This document shows positions 53,342 through 64,000 of a stretch of DNA of 64,000 bases, in pieces (position 1 is the first letter of the stretch; the number at the start of each line of letters is the position of its first letter). The notes beneath the pieces are model-generated. The model did not search any database. It worked only from the letters and a program-made list of their open reading frames with translations, and was not told the origin of the DNA. The position numbers were made by a program, and so were the translations under genes. Source of the DNA: Lentzea albidocapillata. GTDB lineage: Bacteria; Actinomycetota; Actinomycetes; Mycobacteriales; Pseudonocardiaceae. The stretch lies in assembly GCF_000719115.1 (NCBI RefSeq), contig NZ_JOEA01000032.1, positions 1 through 64,000 of the forward strand. The letters are read 5' to 3'.

Positions 53342-54270
53342 AGCACCTGCTCTCCACCGACGGCCTCGACCGCGACCAGGCGATCGCGATCCTCGACACC
53401 GCGGACCGGCTGAAGCAGGCGCTGCTCGGCCGCGAGGTCCGCAAGCTGCCGACGCTGCGCGGCCGCACGGTGATCACGATGTTCTACGAGAACAGCACCC
53501 GCACCCGCGTCAGCTTCGAGATCGCCGGCAAGTGGATGTCCGCCGACGTGATCAACGTCAGCAGCTCCGGTTCCAGCGTCAGCAAGGGCGAGTCGCTGCG
53601 CGACACCGCGCTGACCCTGCAGGCGGCGGGCGCCGACTGCGTGATCGTGCGGCACCCCGCATCCGGTGCGGCACACCGGCTCGCGGGCTGGCTCAAGCAC
53701 ACGAACACGTCCGTGGTGAACGCCGGCGACGGCATGCACGAGCACCCCACGCAGGCGTTGCTCGACGCCGCCACGCTGCGCGACCGGCTCGGCAGCCTCG
53801 ACGGCCGCCGCGTCGCGATCGTCGGCGACGTCCTGCACAGCCGGGTCGCCCGGTCGAACGTGCACCTGCTCACCACGCTCGGTGCCGAGGTCACGCTGGT
53901 CGCCCCGCCGACCCTGCTGCCCACCGGCGTCGAGAAGTGGCCGGTCACGGTCTCGCACGAGATCGACTCCGAGCTCGCCTCGCAGGACGCCGTGATGCTG
54001 CTGCGCGTGCAGGCCGAGCGGATGACCGGCGGGTTCTTCCCGAGCTCGCGCGAGTACTCGATCGCCTACGGCCTCAACGAGCGCCGCCTGAAGCTGCTGC
54101 CAGAGCACGCCGTCGTGCTGCACCCCGGCCCGATGCTGCGCGGCATGGAGATCGCCTCCGTCGTCGCCGACAGCCCGCAGGCCGCCATCACCGAGCAGGT
54201 CCGCAACGGTGTCCACGTGCGCATGGCCGTGCTGTACCACCTGCTTGCCCACGAGGAGGAAACCTCGTGA
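53338..54270 (+). CDS. pyrB: Aspartate carbamoyltransferase catalytic subunit
   Basis: This 310-aa enzyme makes carbamoyl aspartate. It has [19 protein letters not shown] (carbamoyl phosphate site), [38 protein letters not shown] and [15 protein letters not shown] start overlaps pyrR TGA. No PyrI regulatory chain is present, as in other actinobacteria. Confidence 0.97.
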   Translation: MKHLLSTDGLDRDQAIAILDTADRLKQALLGREVRKLPTLRGRTVITMFYENSTRTRVSFEIAGKWMSADVINVSSSGSSVSKGESLRDTALTLQAAGADCVIVRHPASGAAHRLAGWLKHTNTSVVNAGDGMHEHPTQALLDAATLRDRLGSLDGRRVAIVGDVLHSRVARSNVHLLTTLGAEVTLVAPPTLLPTGVEKWPVTVSHEIDSELASQDAVMLLRVQAERMTGGFFPSSREYSIAYGLNERRLKLLPEHAVVLHPGPMLRGMEIASVVADSPQAAITEQVRNGVHVRMAVLYHLLAHEEETS

Positions 54271-55607
54271 GGGAGCTTGCGACCGAACCATCAAACACAG
54301 TGAAGCCCTTGCAGGAAGCCAAAGTGAAGAAATCCTTGTTGCTGAAGGCAGTACGGCCCTACGGCGAGGGTGAACCGATCGACCTGCTGATCCGCGACGG
54401 CGTGATCGCAGAGGGCACGGATTCAGAAGCCGAAGTCATCGAAGGCAACGGCGCGGTGCTGCTCCCGGGTTTCGTCGACCTGCACACCCACCTGCGTGAG
54501 CCGGGCCGCGAGGACACCGAGACGATCGAGACCGGTTCCAAGGCCGCTGCTCTGGGTGGCTACACCGCCGTTTTCGCCATGGCCAACACCGACCCGGTCG
54601 CCGACAACGCCGTGATCGTCGAGCACGTCGCCCGCCGCGGCCAGGAGGTCGGCCTGGTCGACGTCCACCCGGTCGGCGCCGTCACCGTCGGCCTCAAGGG
54701 CGAGAAGCTCGCCGAGCTCGGCACGATGGCGAAGTCCAAGGCGAACGTCCGCGTCTTCTCCGACGACGGCCACTGCGTGCACGACCCGCTGATCATGCGT
54801 CGCGCGCTGGAGTACTCGAAGTCCCTGGGCGCCGTCATCGCCCAGCACGCCGAGGAACCGCGCCTCACGGTCGGTGCCCAGGCGCACGAGGGCGAGAACG
54901 CGTCCAGGCTCGGCCTGCAGGGCTGGCCGGCGGCGGCCGAGGAGTCCATCGTCGCCCGTGACTGCATCCTCGCGAAGCAGGTCGACGCGAGGCTGCACGT
55001 CTGCCACGTCAGCACGACGGGCACGGCGGACGTCCTGAAGTGGGCCAAGGCGCGCGGCACCAGGGTCAGCGCCGAGGTCACCCCGCACCACCTGATCCTG
55101 ACCGACGACCGGCTCAGCACCTACGACCCGGTCAACAAGGTCAACCCGCCGCTGCGCACGCAGGCCGACGTCGACGCGCTGCGGCAGGCCCTGGCGGACG
55201 GCACGATCGACTGCGTCGCCACGGACCACGCCCCGCACGCGGTCCAGGACAAGGACTGCGAGTGGTCGGCGGCCCGTCCGGGCATGCTCGGCCTGCAGAC
55301 CGCGCTGGGCATCGTCGTCGAGACGATGGTGAAGACCGGCCTGCTGGACTGGCGCGGCGTCGCGCGGGTGATGAGCGAGAAGCCCGCCGAGATCGCCGGC
55401 CTGACCGACCAGGGCCGTCCGATCGCCGTCGGCGAGCCCGCGAACCTCGTGCTGGTCGACCCGGACGCGTCGTGGACGGTGCACGGCGCGCAGTTCGCGA
55501 GCATCGCGGGCAACACCCCGTTCGAGGGCATGGAACTGCCCGCGGCGGTGACGGCCACCATCTTGCGTGGCCGGGTGACCTCGGTGGCGGGGAGGATTGC
55601 GGAATGA
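54267..55607 (+). CDS. pyrC: Dihydroorotase (class I)
   Basis: This 446-aa amidohydrolase has the metal-binding [48 protein letters not shown] and VATDHAPH. The GTG at 54267 overlaps the pyrB stop and has GAGGAGG 8 nt upstream; it adds about 19 residues before the usual family start ([18 protein letters not shown] 54324, also with an AGGAAG site). It cyclises carbamoyl aspartate to dihydroorotate. Confidence 0.96.
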   Translation: MRELATEPSNTVKPLQEAKVKKSLLLKAVRPYGEGEPIDLLIRDGVIAEGTDSEAEVIEGNGAVLLPGFVDLHTHLREPGREDTETIETGSKAAALGGYTAVFAMANTDPVADNAVIVEHVARRGQEVGLVDVHPVGAVTVGLKGEKLAELGTMAKSKANVRVFSDDGHCVHDPLIMRRALEYSKSLGAVIAQHAEEPRLTVGAQAHEGENASRLGLQGWPAAAEESIVARDCILAKQVDARLHVCHVSTTGTADVLKWAKARGTRVSAEVTPHHLILTDDRLSTYDPVNKVNPPLRTQADVDALRQALADGTIDCVATDHAPHAVQDKDCEWSAARPGMLGLQTALGIVVETMVKTGLLDWRGVARVMSEKPAEIAGLTDQGRPIAVGEPANLVLVDPDASWTVHGAQFASIAGNTPFEGMELPAAVTATILRGRVTSVAGRIAE

Positions 55608-56110
55608 CTCGGATCCTCCTGTCCCTGGCGGTCTTCGTCTTCTTCGCCCTGTGCGTCTACGGCATGTGGCACGGCTGGAAGCGACGCCAGCGCAAGCAGG
55701 CCGATCTGCCCGCGTTCCCCTCGACGCCGGAGGAGCTCGGCGCCGCGACGTTCGCCACCACGGGCGTCTACATCGGAACGACGAACGCGGGCAACTGGCA
55801 GGACCGCATCCAGGTCGGTGACATCGGCCACCGCGCCGAGGCCACGCTGAGCCTTGTGCCGGAGGGCATCGCGATCGACCGGACCGGCGCCTCGCCGCTC
55901 TTCATCCCCGCCGGGTCCGTCCGGGACGCCCGCACCGACCGGGGACTGGCCGGGAAGGTCATGTTCAGCGAGGAAGGCCTCCTGGTGGTCCAGTGGGAGC
56001 ACGAAGGCCACCTCTTCGACACGGGTTTCCGCGGTGACGACAAAGACGTTTACGACGAATGGGTCACGGCTCTGAGCCAGAACCCGATCAACACGGAGGG
56101 CAAGGCGTGA
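55604..56110 (+). CDS. Membrane-anchored protein of pyr operon (Rv1382-like)
   Basis: This 168-aa protein has one N-terminal membrane helix (about residues 4-24) and a soluble beta-rich domain ([42 protein letters not shown]...[18 protein letters not shown]), which resembles a PH-like domain. It overlaps pyrC and carA by 4 nt each. A membrane or export protein occupies this position between pyrC and carA in mycobacteria (Rv1382). Its role in pyrimidine synthesis is unknown. Confidence 0.83.
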   Translation: MTRILLSLAVFVFFALCVYGMWHGWKRRQRKQADLPAFPSTPEELGAATFATTGVYIGTTNAGNWQDRIQVGDIGHRAEATLSLVPEGIAIDRTGASPLFIPAGSVRDARTDRGLAGKVMFSEEGLLVVQWEHEGHLFDTGFRGDDKDVYDEWVTALSQNPINTEGKA

Positions 56111-57218
56111 CGAACGCGGCATTGGTGCTGGAAGACGGACGTGTCTTCCGCGGTGAGGCGTACGGAGCGACCGGCGTCTCGCTCGGCGAGGTCGTGTTCT
56201 CCACGGCCATGACCGGGTACCAGGAAACCCTGACCGACCCCTCCTACCACCGCCAGATCGTGGTGCAGACCGCGCCGCAGATCGGCAACACCGGCTGGAA
56301 CGACGAGGACGACGAGTCGAGCAAGATCTGGGTCGCCGGGTACGTCGTCCGCGACCCCGCGCGCACGCCGTCGAACTGGCGGTCCAAGCGCGGTCTGGAC
56401 GAGGAGCTGACGAACCAGGGCATCGTCGGCATCGCGGGCCTCGACACCCGCACCCTGACCCGCCACATCCGCGAGCAGGGCGCCATGCGCGCCGGGGTGT
56501 TCTCCGGCTCCGACCTCACCGACGACGCGTCGATGGTCGACCAGGTCAAGGCCTCCGCGCAGATGGTCGGCGCGAACCTCGCGGTCGACGTCACCACGGA
56601 CAAGCCGTACGTCGTCGAGGCCGTCGGCGCGAAGAAGTTCACCGTCGCGGCGCTCGACCTCGGCATCAAGTCGAACACCCCGCGGATGATGGCGGCACGC
56701 GGCATCGAGGTGCACGTGCTGCCGCTGACCAGCAGCTTCGAGGACATCCTGAAGGTCAGCCCGGACGGCCTGTTCCTCTCGAACGGACCGGGCGACCCGG
56801 CCACGCAGGACCACGCCATCGCGCTGACGAAGGAGGCGCTGGGCCGCAAGCTGCCGCTGTTCGGCATCTGCTTCGGCAACCAGATCCTGGGCCGCGCGGT
56901 CGGTCGCGGGACGTACAAGATGCGCTACGGCCACCGCGGCATCAACATCCCGGTCATCGACGTGACCACGGGCAAGGTCGCCATCACCTCGCAGAACCAC
57001 GGGTTCGCGCTGGAAGGCACGCCGGGTGAGGAGTTCTCCTCCGAGTTCGGCCGCGCCGTGCTGTCGCACTACTGCCCGAACGACGGCACCGTCGAGGGCG
57101 TCCGGCTGCTCGACGCGCCGGCGTTCTCCGTGCAGTACCACCCCGAGGCCGCGGCCGGCCCGCACGACGCCGCGCCCCTGTTCGACGAGTTCGTGACGCT
57201 GATGAATGAGGCCCGCTG

Positions 57219-57219
<1 letters not shown>
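56107..57219 (+). CDS. carA: Carbamoyl phosphate synthase small (glutaminase) subunit
   Basis: This 370-aa subunit hydrolyses glutamine for carbamoyl phosphate synthesis. Its class I glutaminase triad is [12 protein letters not shown] (Cys) and [10 protein letters not shown] (His, Glu), with [12 protein letters not shown] preceding. The N-terminal half has [27 protein letters not shown] and [17 protein letters not shown] at 56107 overlaps the previous stop. It shares one base with the carB ATG. Confidence 0.97.
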
Positions 57220-60517
<3,298 letters not shown>

Positions 60518-60521
<4 letters not shown>

Positions 60522-61330
60522 CGTTCGGCGAGAAACTCGCGAAAGCCGTTGCGGCGCACGGACCTCTGTGCGTCGGGATCGACCCGCACCCGAGCCTGCT
60601 GGACGCCTGGGGCCTCTCCAGCACCGCCGAGGGCCTCGAACGGTTCGCACTGACCGCCGTGGAGGCGTTCGGCGGCAGGGTGTCGATGGTGAAGCCGCAG
60701 GCGGCGTTCTTCGAGGCCTACGGGTCGCGGGGCGTCGCCGTGCTGGAGCGGGTGATCGCGGAGCTGCGCGACTCGGGCACGCTGGTGCTCGTGGACGCCA
60801 AGCGCGGCGACATCGGCTCGACCATGGCCGCCTACGCCCAGGCGTACCTGGGCGACGGCTCGCCGCTGGCCGGTGACGCGGTCACGCTCTCACCGTTCCT
60901 CGGCTTCGGGTCGCTGCAGCCCGCCCTCGACACGGCGCGGGAGACGGGCAGGGGCGTGTTCGTGCTCGCCCTCACGTCCAACCCGGAGGGCGCGCAGGTC
61001 CAGCGGGTGGTTGCTCCGGACGGGCGAACCGTGGCGCAGACGATCATCGATTTCGCCGCGGCTCGAAATTCAGGCATTTCCCCGTGCGGCGATGTCGGTC
61101 TCGTCGTGGGCGCCACGATCGGGGAAACGGATGTAGACCTCAGCCGGTTCAACGGACCGATCCTGGCCCCCGGTTTCGGCGCTCAGGGTGGCTCCGTGGC
61201 TGATCTGAAACGGCTCTTCGGACCCGACATGCGCAACGTCTTTCCGACTTCTTCACGAGATGTTCTCAAGCATGGCCCCGACGTATCGTCGCTGGTCAGC
61301 GCGGTGCAGAGGGTTCAGCAGAGCCTCTGA
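60518..61330 (+). CDS. pyrF: Orotidine 5'-phosphate decarboxylase (type 2)
   Basis: This 270-aa TIM-barrel enzyme carries [31 protein letters not shown] and the catalytic [16 protein letters not shown] (Lys-Asp pair). It also has [22 protein letters not shown] and [12 protein letters not shown], characteristic of the PyrF2 subfamily found in mycobacteria and myxobacteria. It catalyses the last step to UMP. GTG overlaps the carB stop. The operon lacks pyrD, which must be elsewhere. Confidence 0.95.
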
Positions 61331-61336
61331 GGAGGG

Positions 61337-61366
61337 GCGCGCCGCATCTTTTGGGGTGTGGCGCGC
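61337..61366. terminator. Hairpin after pyrF
   Basis: GCGCGCCGCA (61337-61346) pairs with TGTGGCGCGC (61357-61366), a 10-bp stem with one G-T wobble and a 10-nt loop (TCTTTTGGGG), starting 7 nt after the pyrF stop. Spacing and stability fit a terminator, though there is no U-tract. Confidence 0.6.
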
Positions 61367-61627
61367 TCACCTGGGCAAACATGTGTTGGTAGGGTCCACG
61401 ACACCGGCTGCCCCGCTGGTCACCGGCCTCATAGCACACCTAGAGTGGGCGACGAGTTGCCGGAGGGCAGTGATCAGGCCGCCGGAGGGTGTTTGGTACT
61501 ACTACCACCCGCCGCATCACTCATGACCGCTGAAGATTTACCTGACTGGGTCACGTTGTACTCAGGCAATTGCGGTCGGTATGTTCGCGGCACCGATCCG
61601 AAAAGAATCCACACCACGGAGGAAATC

Positions 61628-61945
61628 GTGGCTCTTCCCCAGCTTACCGAGGAGCAGCGGGCCGCAGCGCTGGAGAAGGCTGCTGCCGCTCGTCGCGTCC
61701 GGGCTGAGCTCAAGGAGCGCCTCAAGCGTGGCGGCACGACCCTGACGGACGTGCTGAAGTCCGCCGAGAGCGATGAGATCCTTGGCAAGATGAAGGTGTC
61801 CGCGCTGCTTGAGGCCCTGCCGGGTGTCGGCAAGGTGCGTGCTCAGCAGATCATGGAGCGCCTCGAGATCGCTCCCAGCCGTCGCCTGCGCGGTCTTGGT
61901 GACCGTCAGCGCAAGGCCCTGCTCTCCGAGTTCAGCGGAGAGTGA
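61628..61945 (+). CDS. mihF: Integration host factor, actinobacterial type (mIHF/sIHF)
   Basis: This 105-aa DNA-binding nucleoid protein is of the actinobacterial IHF family. A basic N-terminal helix ([38 protein letters not shown]) precedes a helix-two-turn-helix/HhH region [40 protein letters not shown]. The GTG at 61628 has GGAGG at 61617-61621. It binds DNA non-specifically and affects supercoiling and phage integration. Its stop overlaps gmk by 4 nt. The 297-bp gap upstream (61331-61627), apart from the pyrF hairpin, holds its promoter. Confidence 0.95.
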   Translation: MALPQLTEEQRAAALEKAAAARRVRAELKERLKRGGTTLTDVLKSAESDEILGKMKVSALLEALPGVGKVRAQQIMERLEIAPSRRLRGLGDRQRKALLSEFSGE

Positions 61946-62538
61946 TTGGCACCGAGACGGGAACGGGCTCTGCCCGTTCCCGTCTCACCGTCTTGTCCGG
62001 GCCGTCCGGCGTTGGCAAGTCCAGCGTTCTGGCGGAGCTGCGCAGGCAGCAGCCCGATATCTACTTTTCCGTCTCGGTGACCACCAGGAAGCCGAGGCCG
62101 GGCGAGGTCGACGGAGTGCACTACGACTTCGTGGACCACGAGAAGTTCCAGCAGATGGTCGAGGCGGGCGAGTTCCTGGAACACGCCGAGTTCGCCGGAA
62201 ACCACTACGGAACCCCTCGCAGGCCCGTCGAAGAAGCTTTGGCCGCGGGCCGTCCCGCGCTCCTGGAGATCGAACTGCAGGGCGCGCGGCAGGTCCGCGT
62301 GGCCATGCCAGACGCCCGGCTGGTCATGCTGGCGCCCCCGTCCTGGGAGCATCTGGTAGACCGGTTGACCGGCAGAGGCACCGAACACCCGGACGTCGTC
62401 GAACGCCGGCTGGCCATCGCCCGCGAGGAGCTGGCGGCCGAAAAGGAGTTCGACGAGGTCGTCGTGAACGCCGACGTGCAGTCGGCCGCGTCCGACTTGC
62501 TATCCTTGATGGTCGGACCACGAAATTCAGGAGATTGA
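61942..62538 (+). CDS. gmk: Guanylate kinase
   Basis: This 198-aa enzyme phosphorylates GMP. Motifs: [17 protein letters not shown] (P-loop), [21 protein letters not shown] (GMP site), [31 protein letters not shown] and [13 protein letters not shown] at 61942 overlaps the mihF stop. It lies 3 nt from rpoZ. The gmk-rpoZ-coaBC order is nearly universal. Confidence 0.97.
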   Translation: MIGTETGTGSARSRLTVLSGPSGVGKSSVLAELRRQQPDIYFSVSVTTRKPRPGEVDGVHYDFVDHEKFQQMVEAGEFLEHAEFAGNHYGTPRRPVEEALAAGRPALLEIELQGARQVRVAMPDARLVMLAPPSWEHLVDRLTGRGTEHPDVVERRLAIAREELAAEKEFDEVVVNADVQSAASDLLSLMVGPRNSGD

Positions 62539-62541
62539 CGA

Positions 62542-62826
62542 GTGATCACCCACACCGAGCTCGGTCACCTGACCGGTTCTCCGGAGGGCATCACCAACCC
62601 GCCGATCGACGACCTGCTTGAGCAGGTGAGCTCGAAGTACGCGTTGGTGATCTACGCCGCGAAGCGTGCCCGCCAGATCAACGACTACTACGCACAGCTC
62701 GGCGAGGGCCTGCTCGAGTACGTCGGCCCGCTCGTCGAGCCGGGCCCGCGTGAGAAGCCCCTCTCGATCGCTCTTCGCGAGATCCACGCGGGTCTCCTCG
62801 AGCACACCGAGGGAAGCGAAGCGTAG
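62542..62826 (+). CDS. rpoZ: RNA polymerase omega subunit
   Basis: This 94-aa protein has the omega fold: [35 protein letters not shown] and [15 protein letters not shown]. It supports assembly of the beta' subunit and in actinobacteria may be involved in ppGpp binding (family knowledge). GTG start with AGGAGA upstream. It is followed by a terminator hairpin at 62890 and the repeat array. Confidence 0.96.
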   Translation: MITHTELGHLTGSPEGITNPPIDDLLEQVSSKYALVIYAAKRARQINDYYAQLGEGLLEYVGPLVEPGPREKPLSIALREIHAGLLEHTEGSEA

Positions 62827-62889
62827 AAGGCTGCTCTGGGAGAGGTCTGTCTGCGGAAAGCGCAGACCTGGATCGCCTTCTAGTGTCTT

Positions 62890-62908
62890 GTGGGGGCCGA
62901 GCCCCCAC
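62890..62908 (+). terminator. rpoZ terminator hairpin
   Basis: GTGGGGGC (62890-62897) pairs perfectly with GCCCCCAC (62901-62908) around a CGA loop, 64 nt after the rpoZ stop and just before the repeat array. Confidence 0.7.
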
Positions 62909-63135
62909 ACCCCAGCCGGAGGGCTTCGCCCCCGGACCCCCAAGGCCAGAGGCTTCGCCCCTAGGCCCCAAGGCCGGAGGCTTCGCCCCCGACCCTAAGG
63001 ACCAGAGGCTTCGCCCCTTGGCCCTAAGGCCGGGGACTTGGCTCCTAGGTCCCAGAGTCGGGGCTTGCCCCTTGCTCCAAGGCCGGAGGCAACCCCTAGT
63101 CCCAAAGCTTGGGGCTTCGCCCTAGGCCTCCAGCG
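62909..63135. repeat. Degenerate GC-rich repeat array (eight units of 25-29 nt)
   Basis: About eight imperfect copies of a unit resembling CCCAAGGCCGGAGGCTTCGCCCC occur back to back. Most contain GGCTTCGCC, a tiny GGC/GCC hairpin with a TTC loop, and several start with CCCAAGG or CCCTAAGG. The units diverge towards the 3' end (GGACTTGGCTCC, GGCTTGCCCC). It is not a CRISPR array: there are no unique spacers. Its function, if any, is unknown; it may act on transcription between rpoZ and coaBC. Confidence 0.75.
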
Positions 63136-63210
63136 GGTCTTCTCTTCGGACTCGGCGGGAGTGCATCTCGCGGGGGGTGACCTCGCGGTCGTTCCTTCAC
63201 AGGAGAGCTG

Positions 63211-64000
63211 TTGACTTCCGCTGCATCTGACGTTGATGCCCCCGTCAAGCCCCGGATCGTTCTCGGGGTTGGTGGGGGCATCGCCGCGTACAAGGCCTGT
63301 GAGGTGCTGCGGCGGCTGACCGAGTCCGGTCACTCCGTGCGGGTCGTTCCCACCGAGGGCGCGCTGAAGTTCGTGGGCGCGGCGACGTTCGAGGCGCTGT
63401 CCGGCCAGGTCGTGTCCGCCGACCCGTTCGACGACGTGCACGAGGTGCCGCACGTCAAGCTCGGGCAGAACGCCGACCTCGTCGTGGTCGCCCCGGCGAC
63501 GGCGAACCTGATCGCGAAGGCCGCGCACGGCCTCGCGGACGACCTCCTGACGAACACCCTGCTGACCGCGCGCTGCCCGGTCCTGCTGGTGCCGGCGATG
63601 CACACCGAGATGTGGGAGCACCCGGCCACCCAGCACAACGTGCAACTGCTGCGCGGCCGTGGCGTGATCGTCGCCGAACCGGCTGCCGGCCGGCTGACGG
63701 GCAAGGACACCGGCAAGGGCCGCCTGCCCGACCCCGCCGAGATCGTCGAACTCGCCCGGCTGCTGCTGGTGCGGCCCGACGCCCTGCGGCGGACACTCGA
63801 AGGTGTGCACGTCGCGATCTCCGCCGGTGGCACGCGGGAGCCACTCGATCCGGTGCGGTTCATCGGCAACCGCTCGTCCGGCAAGCAGGGTTATGCACTC
63901 GCGCGGGTGGCGGCGCAACGCGGTGCCCGAGTGACTTTGGTCGCGGGCAACACCGCGGACCTGGCCACGCCCGCGGGTGTCGACCTCGTCCGCGTGGGCT
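63211..64000 (+). CDS. coaBC: CoaBC phosphopantothenoylcysteine decarboxylase/synthetase (5' part)
   Basis: The first 263 codons of the bifunctional CoA-biosynthesis enzyme are present; it runs past the window end. The N-terminal CoaC flavoprotein domain has PRIVLGVGGGIAAYKACEVLRRL (FMN), VPTEGALKFVGAATFEALSG, VPHVKLGQNADLVVVAPATANLIAKAAHGLADDLLTNTLL and LVPAMHTEMWEHPATQHN (the PAMHxxMW variant). The CoaB domain begins at about residue 195 with VHVAISAGGTREPLDPVRFIGNRSSGKQGYALA. The TTG at 63211 is chosen for AGGAG 5 nt upstream. Confidence 0.95.
   Translation, partial: MTSAASDVDAPVKPRIVLGVGGGIAAYKACEVLRRLTESGHSVRVVPTEGALKFVGAATFEALSGQVVSADPFDDVHEVPHVKLGQNADLVVVAPATANLIAKAAHGLADDLLTNTLLTARCPVLLVPAMHTEMWEHPATQHNVQLLRGRGVIVAEPAAGRLTGKDTGKGRLPDPAEIVELARLLLVRPDALRRTLEGVHVAISAGGTREPLDPVRFIGNRSSGKQGYALARVAAQRGARVTLVAGNTADLATPAGVDLVRVG

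Larger units (their letters stand above)
62827..63210. other. 384-bp spacer between rpoZ and coaBC
   Basis: No gene is seen. It contains the rpoZ terminator (62890-62908), an eight-unit degenerate repeat array (62909-63135) and, at the end, the coaBC ribosome site AGGAG (63201-63205). Confidence 0.7.

Noticed and set aside
62909..63135. CRISPR array
   Set aside because: Units are imperfect, directly adjacent and carry no unique spacers; no cas genes nearby.

Overview
This is a high-GC actinobacterial chromosome segment with many GTG and TTG starts, 1-4 nt stop/start overlaps, and Tat and lipoprotein signals. Gene order is the conserved actinobacterial block running alaS, ruvX, mltG, aroE, prepilin peptidase, aroC, aroK, aroB, aroQ, pepQ, efp, nusB, then bldD, pyrR, pyrB, pyrC, carA, carB, pyrF, mIHF, gmk, rpoZ, coaBC. 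BldD and DasR-type regulators point to a morphologically complex actinomycete, most likely Pseudonocardiaceae (inference from gene content and gene order only).

Layout. 1-474: large palindrome and imperfect repeats. 475-4707 (minus): LytTR response regulator, DUF485 protein, ActP-like symporter and LytS-type kinase in one overlapping operon. 5058-14251: small hypothetical, DUF3516 helicase, glutamine-synthetase-like ligase divergent from a MarR regulator, PLP decarboxylase and a Tat-exported GH95-like glycosidase. 14425-17702: Co/Ni ECF transporter with CbiQ and CbiO fused, followed by an APH-type kinase. 17699-24310: RDD and SpoIIM genes back to back, then the DUF58/MoxR/DUF4350/DUF4129 membrane module. 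24381-28503: uridine-kinase-like protein, RarA, an MDMPI-fold protein, an acyltransferase behind an iron box, and two small membrane proteins. 28563-33742: alaS, ruvX, mltG, aroE. 33989-37475: lipoprotein, histidine kinase and OmpR-type regulator, plus a PAP2 phosphatase.

37191-40346 holds a sugar PTS (HPr, EIIC, DasR-like regulator, then divergent EIIB and EIIA) around a near-perfect DasR site. Next comes the most unusual locus. A 130-aa secreted Cys- and aromatic-rich peptide at 40700 is followed at once by a GT2 glycosyltransferase resembling the enzymes that glycosylate bacteriocins. This pair sits inside the otherwise conserved aroE-to-aroC neighbourhood.

42470-49579 is the aro, pepQ, efp, nusB block with a short decayed zone at about 46186-47051. 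49631-51906 holds an HD hydrolase and an ECF41-type sigma factor divergent from an NmrA-like oxidoreductase. The oxidoreductase is frameshifted by an exact 26-bp tandem duplication, although an ECF41-like promoter still stands in front of it. 52022-61330 is bldD (with a candidate autoregulatory box) and the complete pyrimidine operon with a PyrR-type leader. 61628-64000 is mIHF, gmk and rpoZ, then a degenerate GC-rich repeat array, then the 5' part of coaBC, which runs off the window.

Functionally the window is mostly housekeeping: aromatic amino acid and UMP biosynthesis, translation factors, PTS sugar uptake and envelope maintenance. Accessory features are concentrated at 1-474, 40347-42380, 46186-47051, 50273-51060 and 62890-63135.
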